Source: Boswellia sacra (taxonomy: Eukaryota; Streptophyta; Magnoliopsida; Sapindales; Burseraceae). From it: a stretch of DNA of 64,000 bases. Below, in pieces: positions 59,191-64,000 of this stretch (positions are counted from its first letter, which is position 1; every line of letters starts with the position of its first letter). A model generated the notes under the pieces. The model saw only the letters and a program-made list of their open reading frames with translations, searched no databases and was not told where the DNA came from. The stretch spans positions 62,001 to 126,000 of the forward strand of contig SNVD02000262.1 in NCBI GenBank assembly GCA_013180625.2. The letters run 5' to 3'. The position numbers and the translations under genes were made by a program.

Positions 59191-60506
59191 TCTTGTCTCC
59201 TATTTTATTTTACATTTATTAAGTGTCTTCCAGCTTGTTTCTTTTGAATAACTGAAGCTTCAGGTAATGCCTCGTAAATGTTATCTCTCTGCATTTAAAC
59301 ATTGAGGACAATGTTTCAAACTAGTTGGGAGGGAAAGGATAGTAAACATAAGTGTGTTTTTCATTATGTTTTTCATGTTCTTTTTGTATTTCCTTAAAAA
59401 TAAAATTAGATAATTAGATTCAGAGTGGCTATGTAGGGAGTTCATTTTCTCTTGAGACGCATTTTGTGTTTCTTAGATCAAGAATGGCATAGCGAAAGGA
59501 TACAATTTTGAGCTCTTGAAACGCATTCTAATTGACTTGTTATTTTGTCTTGATTTTGTACTTTTCAGACTAATTTTGGCTAACTTGTTATTATTTAGTT
59601 TTGATTTTTGGATTTTATAACGAGGTTGTCTTATTCATTTCTCTTTGAATTATTCAAATTTATGAACTCTCATAACTTTTTCATTTAATAAACCATTTGC
59701 TCATGTACTCATTAAGCAAGTGCTTATGAACCTTTCTTCAGACACACACATACCTTGATGCATAATTGTGGGTTATATAGTGAAATGTTGCAATATTTGA
59801 GTTCTTTAGTTTTGCCTGGGATAATGGAAGGGGAAATGTTAAAAAAAAAAAAGAAGAAGAAAGAAAGAAGAGTAAAAAAGGAAGAAGAAAAAGAAATAAA
59901 TAAATAAGTAATTGTAGATAAGTTTGGTTTCGTAACCTCCTTAATTTGAGCAATTAAGCCTGAGGGGTGCCTCAACACGTAATACCTTAAGACCAACTGG
60001 TTTGGGAGCTATTAGACCAAAGCTTACTACATGGATTAAGGAGAAATCTTAAAGGGATCAAACATTGCACTATCCACAATTTTCTAAGCAAAAATAAAGC
60101 ATCTACAACCCCAGTCATTAAGGTCATAGAGGTGTCTTAACACCTAATGCCCTAAGGCCAACTGATCTAGGAGTCATGAGCCTAAGGCTTCTTACATGGG
60201 TTAAGGATGCATAGTTTCAAAAAGAATGAGGAAACGATGAGTGGCCCCTATCTAAGGAAGTTAGCCTTGCAAATATTAGAACCGATAGGGCTTCTTTCTT
60301 AAAGCCCCATAGTCATGTGTTGACTAAGCACAAAAAAATGCTTGTTAATACTTGACTGAAGGGTATAAAAGTCACTAAAAAAAAGATTTTGAGATTTTGT
60401 TTATTTGAATAGAATCAATGAAAGTAGAATGATGACCGCCTTGGATGTAAAATTCTATAAATCACTACTGAATAATAACGCTTTAATTGCTAGGTACTAG
60501 CAATTA
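59191..60506 (+). other. 3' untranslated region of A2, ends without LTR
   Basis: Homologous to A1 11,103-12,343, including the CCAACTGGTTTGGGAG modules (59,930-60,200) and a purine-rich tract near 59,840-59,910. Homology stops after ACTAGCAAT at about 60,506, short of the polypurine tract and LTR. No gene. Confidence 0.75.
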
Positions 60507-60614
60507 ATTGCTTCTGAGGTGGATGGACTCTTGCTTATTTAGATAAGACTTTTCCTATACTTTTAGTAGACTAGACTCAAATTAATTGAAATATTAGTGC
60601 CAATGAAGCTATTT

Positions 60615-60794
60615 TATACAATTTTGTACACAATTTTTGAACCAGTGAATCTAGCATTTTGTTGAGTTGAGATTAAACGTTGGATGCACAATTGATACAT
60701 CTTCAAAACTACATATGAGAGATTTAATTTCAACCATCCAAATGCTTAGATTTAATGATCCAAAGTTGTGTGAAACTTATGTAAAATTGTATAC
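60615..60794. mobile_element. MITE-like element, copy 1
   Basis: About 180 bp. The left end TATACAATTTTGTACACAAT is matched in inverse at the right end (AAAATTGTATAC). It is related to copy 2 at 60,848-61,013 through shared phrases (TTTTTGAAC, GAGATTAAACGTT/GAGATTAGACGTT, ATGATCCAAAGTTGTGT/ATGGACCAAAAATTGTGT). Confidence 0.5.
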
Positions 60795-60847
60795 GGTTTT
60801 TTGTACATAACCCTACATGTAGGGTAATAAAAATTTTTGGCGTAATA

Positions 60848-61013
60848 GTTTTTTACACAATTTTTGAACTATTAAATCAAATCACTTTGATGCCTTGAGA
60901 TTAGACGTTATTTTCATAATTAATGAATCTTGAAGATAATATAATAGATACAATCTCAAACATCTAGTTTAAATGTAATGGACCAAAAATTGTGTCAAAA
61001 CTTAGTGTAAAAA
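60848..61013. mobile_element. MITE-like element, copy 2
   Basis: About 166 bp with the left end TTTTTTACACAATTTTTG and an inverse right end (CAAAAATTGTGT, GTGTAAAAA). It lies about 50 bp from copy 1. Superfamily not determined. Confidence 0.5.
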
Positions 61014-63610
61014 GAATTATAGGGCTCACAATTTTGTAGCATAACGTATAGAATATAAACCGGGTTCCATCTTGTTATAAAATTATAATAAAAATAATCT
61101 TTTAAAAAAATGATAGCTTATGGTCTTTTAAACGTAAGAGTAATTCTAGATATATAACTAACCTAAACAATCAAATCTATTTAATTTGGTATGATACAAA
61201 TTCACTGGATAAGTAAAAACGAAAAGAAAATTATGAAATTTTTAATAAATAAAGTGGGATTCACATATCCAATAAATTTGTATCCAATCAAATTGTATGA
61301 ATTTTGGTTATTTAAGTTGATTGTATATCTAGAATTATTCTGAATAAAATTGTCGCTTGTAATCATCAATCAAATGCAATACCATGTTTTCATGATTAAT
61401 TGTTTGACTACTTTCTTTATTTTACATATAATCAGCAGATTCTAGTTTCCTTTATAGGTGATTAAAATATACATGATATTTTGTGCTATAGATAAGGACT
61501 GTACAATTCAGTATTATAGATTATCAATAGCATTTTTTATGTTTATTTTAAAGAAATAAAAGAGGAAATAAAATTAAAATTAAAACAAATGAAAAGTAGG
61601 AAAAATAAATCAGGAGAGAATAAGTCGAAGTCAATAGTACCATGTCTAGGTGAATTTGTAACAAAACTCAGCTAGCTTTGCTGCCTTTGCTCATGAAAGG
61701 CTAAATCAAGGGGCAGCAGACTTCCAAGGAAGCAAGAAGCTTGCTTCCAAGTAGATGTCAAGCACGAAGGAAAGCAGCAGATCATGTTTTGATTTCACGG
61801 CAGGCTGATGGCTACATTATCTTCCCATCATTTTTTCTTATCCATTTTTTGCTCTCTCTACATCAGTTTCTAATAAATGAAAAAAAAAATACTTCTTATC
61901 AAACGAATGACGTACGTGAGATTGTGTCATCAACCAAATAACATGGATGTGGAACCCTACTGAGCAATAGACACAAAAACTGTGGCATATTTTTAATATT
62001 TTTTGCTCCGACGATATTTAGTTAGACATTATAGCTTATAAATTGAAGAGCTATATTAATCTAGTAAAGTTAGGAGATTTTATACTATAGTATGACGCTT
62101 AACCATTGTACATATACATGCTAAAAATCACAAAATCATTAGCAACATCTGTCATCTGTTTCCTATATCTAGGAATCTCATGATAGTTCGTTCGTTATCT
62201 CCTGGTTTCAAAGAGGTTGTGGGTTGAAGGTACTTATTGATCATCTGAAAAAATAAGAAACAGGTTTAAGTTTGAGAAGATTGAAACTAGCTAGGAGATG
62301 CATATAAGATTATTCATGGTCTTGTACAACTTGGTGCAATTATGCATATAAGACTTCTGGCACTTAGTGGCCACAACGCTTTCATGACATCGTTCGTTAA
62401 TAAGGTTGATGAAGATTTGCGAAAATAAATCCAGTACCATGATGCACTATTACACGTGTGTATGAGATTATAAATCATTTATTTGGATGAAATAAAATTA
62501 ATAAATAAAAGTTGTTTTAATTGTTGCCACTTCTTACAAATTTCAATCATTATTGGTTCGATAAAAAAAATTTCTCTTGAAAATGAATCAGGAGTTTTGT
62601 CATTATAATTTCTTCTTTAATTTGTTTTAAATAATTAAATTGTTTTACTCTAATTTGTTTTTAGTTCTTTTGTAGTCAATACGTAGGGTTTAATTCTAGT
62701 CGCACATTTCTGAGCTCTCTATAATTTTTTTTGTCTCTTCCTCTTTTGGGTCTTGCTAAGGAGTAAATTTGCTCAAGAGGCACTACAGGTGCAGTGGCCA
62801 GTGGGGTGAACAATTGTTGATGTTCTACTATCATGTTAAGTTTGTTACTTTTCTAAAAACGTAAACTTATATATGCAGGTTTAACATTTATATGTTCTTT
62901 CATATTAAGCTTGTAGATGTGAGCTTAATGTTTATATTTATTCTTTAATTTTGTATTTTAAAAAAAATGTGAACATTTATAAGATAAATAAGTAACTAAC
63001 GGTTAAAAACTGGCAAAAAAATAGAGAGAAGCTGAAAACTTTTTTACAGGTATAAGATGATGTCCTTTACTGATCAAGCGAATGTGTTATTATTTACTAG
63101 ATGGAACATTGTGTAACTAGTTCAATAAAATATTATGTTTATTTTTGGATCGGACTCAAACAATGATGGTATTTTCAAAACCGTTATTTTTCTTTATCAT
63201 CTTTCTTGGATTTTGATAATCTACCTCAAATTTTGTCTCAGCTATAAACCTATACAATTGCAAACAGCCAAATAGTTATTTTTGTTGATAAGTAGTAGTT
63301 GTAAGTGATGTCGGCCTTTCTGCTACTCTCATTTGCTGAATCATCGGTTCGTACTTTTCTAGTTGTTAAGTAGTAGTTGTTGAGCAGCCACGTTTTACGC
63401 AAGCATAGATTGCCTAAATTTGTTGTGTGTAGTTGACATTAAAAAGAAAAAAGAAAAAAGAAAAAATATATATATATATATAATAATTTTAAACGTACAA
63501 ACTCTTCATTTACTTAAACCAATTTAAATAAATTGATGTAACATGACATTAATTAAAGAATAAAATTTTAGGAAAAACTTACTAAAATTAAATAGATAAC
63601 TAAATATAGT

Positions 63611-63738
63611 AAAATCTCGATAAATTAATATTGTTGGACTATAAAAATTATTATTTTATCAAAGTTATTTATTTACTGATAAATGAATAATTTATTAATT
63701 TATCGATAAATGAATAATTATTAATTTAACAAGATTTT
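63611..63738. mobile_element. MITE-like element with AT-rich inverted ends
   Basis: About 128 bp. The left end AAAATCTCGATAAATTAATA and the inverted right end AAAATCTTGTTAAATTAATA form imperfect 20-bp terminal inverted repeats. ATAAATGAATAATTTATTAA is repeated inside. No clear target duplication. Confidence 0.45.
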
Positions 63739-64000
63739 TATGTTTTAATTATTTGTAATTTATCATTTTTTTAATCAAAATTCATGTTTGTGTTATAAAT
63801 AAAAATACAATAAATCAACGTGATCAAAATTTAATTGATTACGTAAAGTCATTTATGCTTTATACTAGGTTAAGCACATTTTGATTTATCCCATAGGAAA
63901 ATGATGCATTGATGAAATCGCCTACTAACAAAGAGATTATTACAGTAATAGATATGCTAACTGATGATGATCATGATTCAACAGATGGTTGTGTCTTAGC

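Larger units (their letters stand above)
24915..60506 (+). mobile_element. Athila-type LTR retrotransposon A2, disrupted, 3' LTR missing
   Basis: Plus-strand relative of A1 and A3. It has 5' LTR, decayed PBS, shortened gag and protease up to 28,488; then RT, RNase H and integrase at 50,031-52,180; then integrase C-terminus, ORF-X and truncated LOG at 57,430-59,190; then 3' untranslated region. It is split by N1 (28,489-50,030) and by a CACTA element (52,181-57,429). Homology to A1 stops at 60,506 within ACTAGCAAT, just before the expected polypurine tract, so the 3' LTR is deleted. Removing the insertions leaves about 8.8 kb. Confidence 0.88.
60507..64000. other. AT-rich DNA without recognised gene
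   Basis: Besides the MITE-like pieces listed separately, I see a perfect palindrome CCCTACATGTAGGG (60,811-60,824), a short hairpin GGAAGCAAG/CTTGCTTCC near 61,727-61,747 and an (AT)n tract near 63,467-63,482. The 66-codon frame at 61,741-61,941 has no recognisable domain. A host promoter or gene edge could lie here but nothing shows it. Confidence 0.45.

Noticed and set aside
59724..59996. 90-codon frame in the A2 3' untranslated region
   Set aside because: Translation of a purine/pyrimidine tract. The homologous regions of A1 and A3 do not keep it.
61666..61747. Possible tRNA or miRNA hairpin
   Set aside because: Short stems are present but there is no tRNA arm pattern and no long, well-paired precursor.
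61741..61941. 66-codon frame in the right flank
   Set aside because: Short, no domain, and ends in AT-rich DNA. A host gene is not supported.

Overview
This window is nuclear DNA from a flowering plant, most likely a eudicot. The evidence is the AT-rich composition, LTR retrotransposons of the Athila, Tat/Ogre and Ty1/copia types, a CACTA transposon, tRNA-primed binding sites, and copies of a plant LOG (cytokinin-activating phosphoribohydrolase) sequence. I see no intact host gene, no rRNA or tRNA gene and no CRISPR. Nearly every recognisable coding stretch belongs to a decayed transposable element. The species cannot be named from the sequence.

Layout. 1-4,010: 5' part of a minus-strand Tat-type element (E1: gag, leader, PBS, 5' LTR). 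4,011-6,289: tail and 3' LTR of a related plus-strand element (E1'), abutting E1 head to head. 6,710-8,852: a short non-autonomous copia-type element (T1) with target-site duplication (TSD) GTTTA. 9,685-22,262: a minus-strand Athila-type element (A1) carrying a solo LTR (S1, 18,537-20,065, TSD GGAAT) inside its gag. 22,170-22,867: a tandem duplication that copied the edge of A1. 22,868-24,914: unassigned DNA with a possible LTR fragment. 24,915-60,506: a plus-strand Athila-type element (A2) cut apart by two insertions. One is N1 (28,489-50,030), a gag-only Tat-type element on the minus strand, which itself contains A3 (35,759-47,127, TSD CTTCT), a third Athila-type element. The other is a 5.2-kb non-autonomous CACTA element (52,181-57,429, TSD TGT). 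60,507-64,000: AT-rich unassigned DNA with MITE-like pieces.

The main result is shared by A1, A2 and A3. Between the end of integrase and the 3' end, where Athila elements usually carry an env-like gene, all three hold the same two-gene module. The first gene (ORF-X, about 182 codons) encodes a small basic, cysteine-rich protein. Its layout resembles the cysteine-rich nucleic-acid-binding proteins of plant betaflexiviruses; this is my inference from memory. The second is an intron-less LOG gene of about 217 codons, preceded in A1 and A3 by a spacer with a TATA-like box. All copies here are broken, but the module lies in the same place in three separately inserted elements, so it was in their common ancestor and moved with the family. 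A retroelement carrying a cytokinin-activation gene together with a putative nucleic-acid-binding protein is, as far as I know, undescribed.

Order of events from nesting: A2 inserted, then N1 into A2, then A3 into N1. S1 inserted into A1 after A1 had landed, and the CACTA element inserted into the A2 integrase. No reading frame in the window looks capable of making a complete functional protein today.
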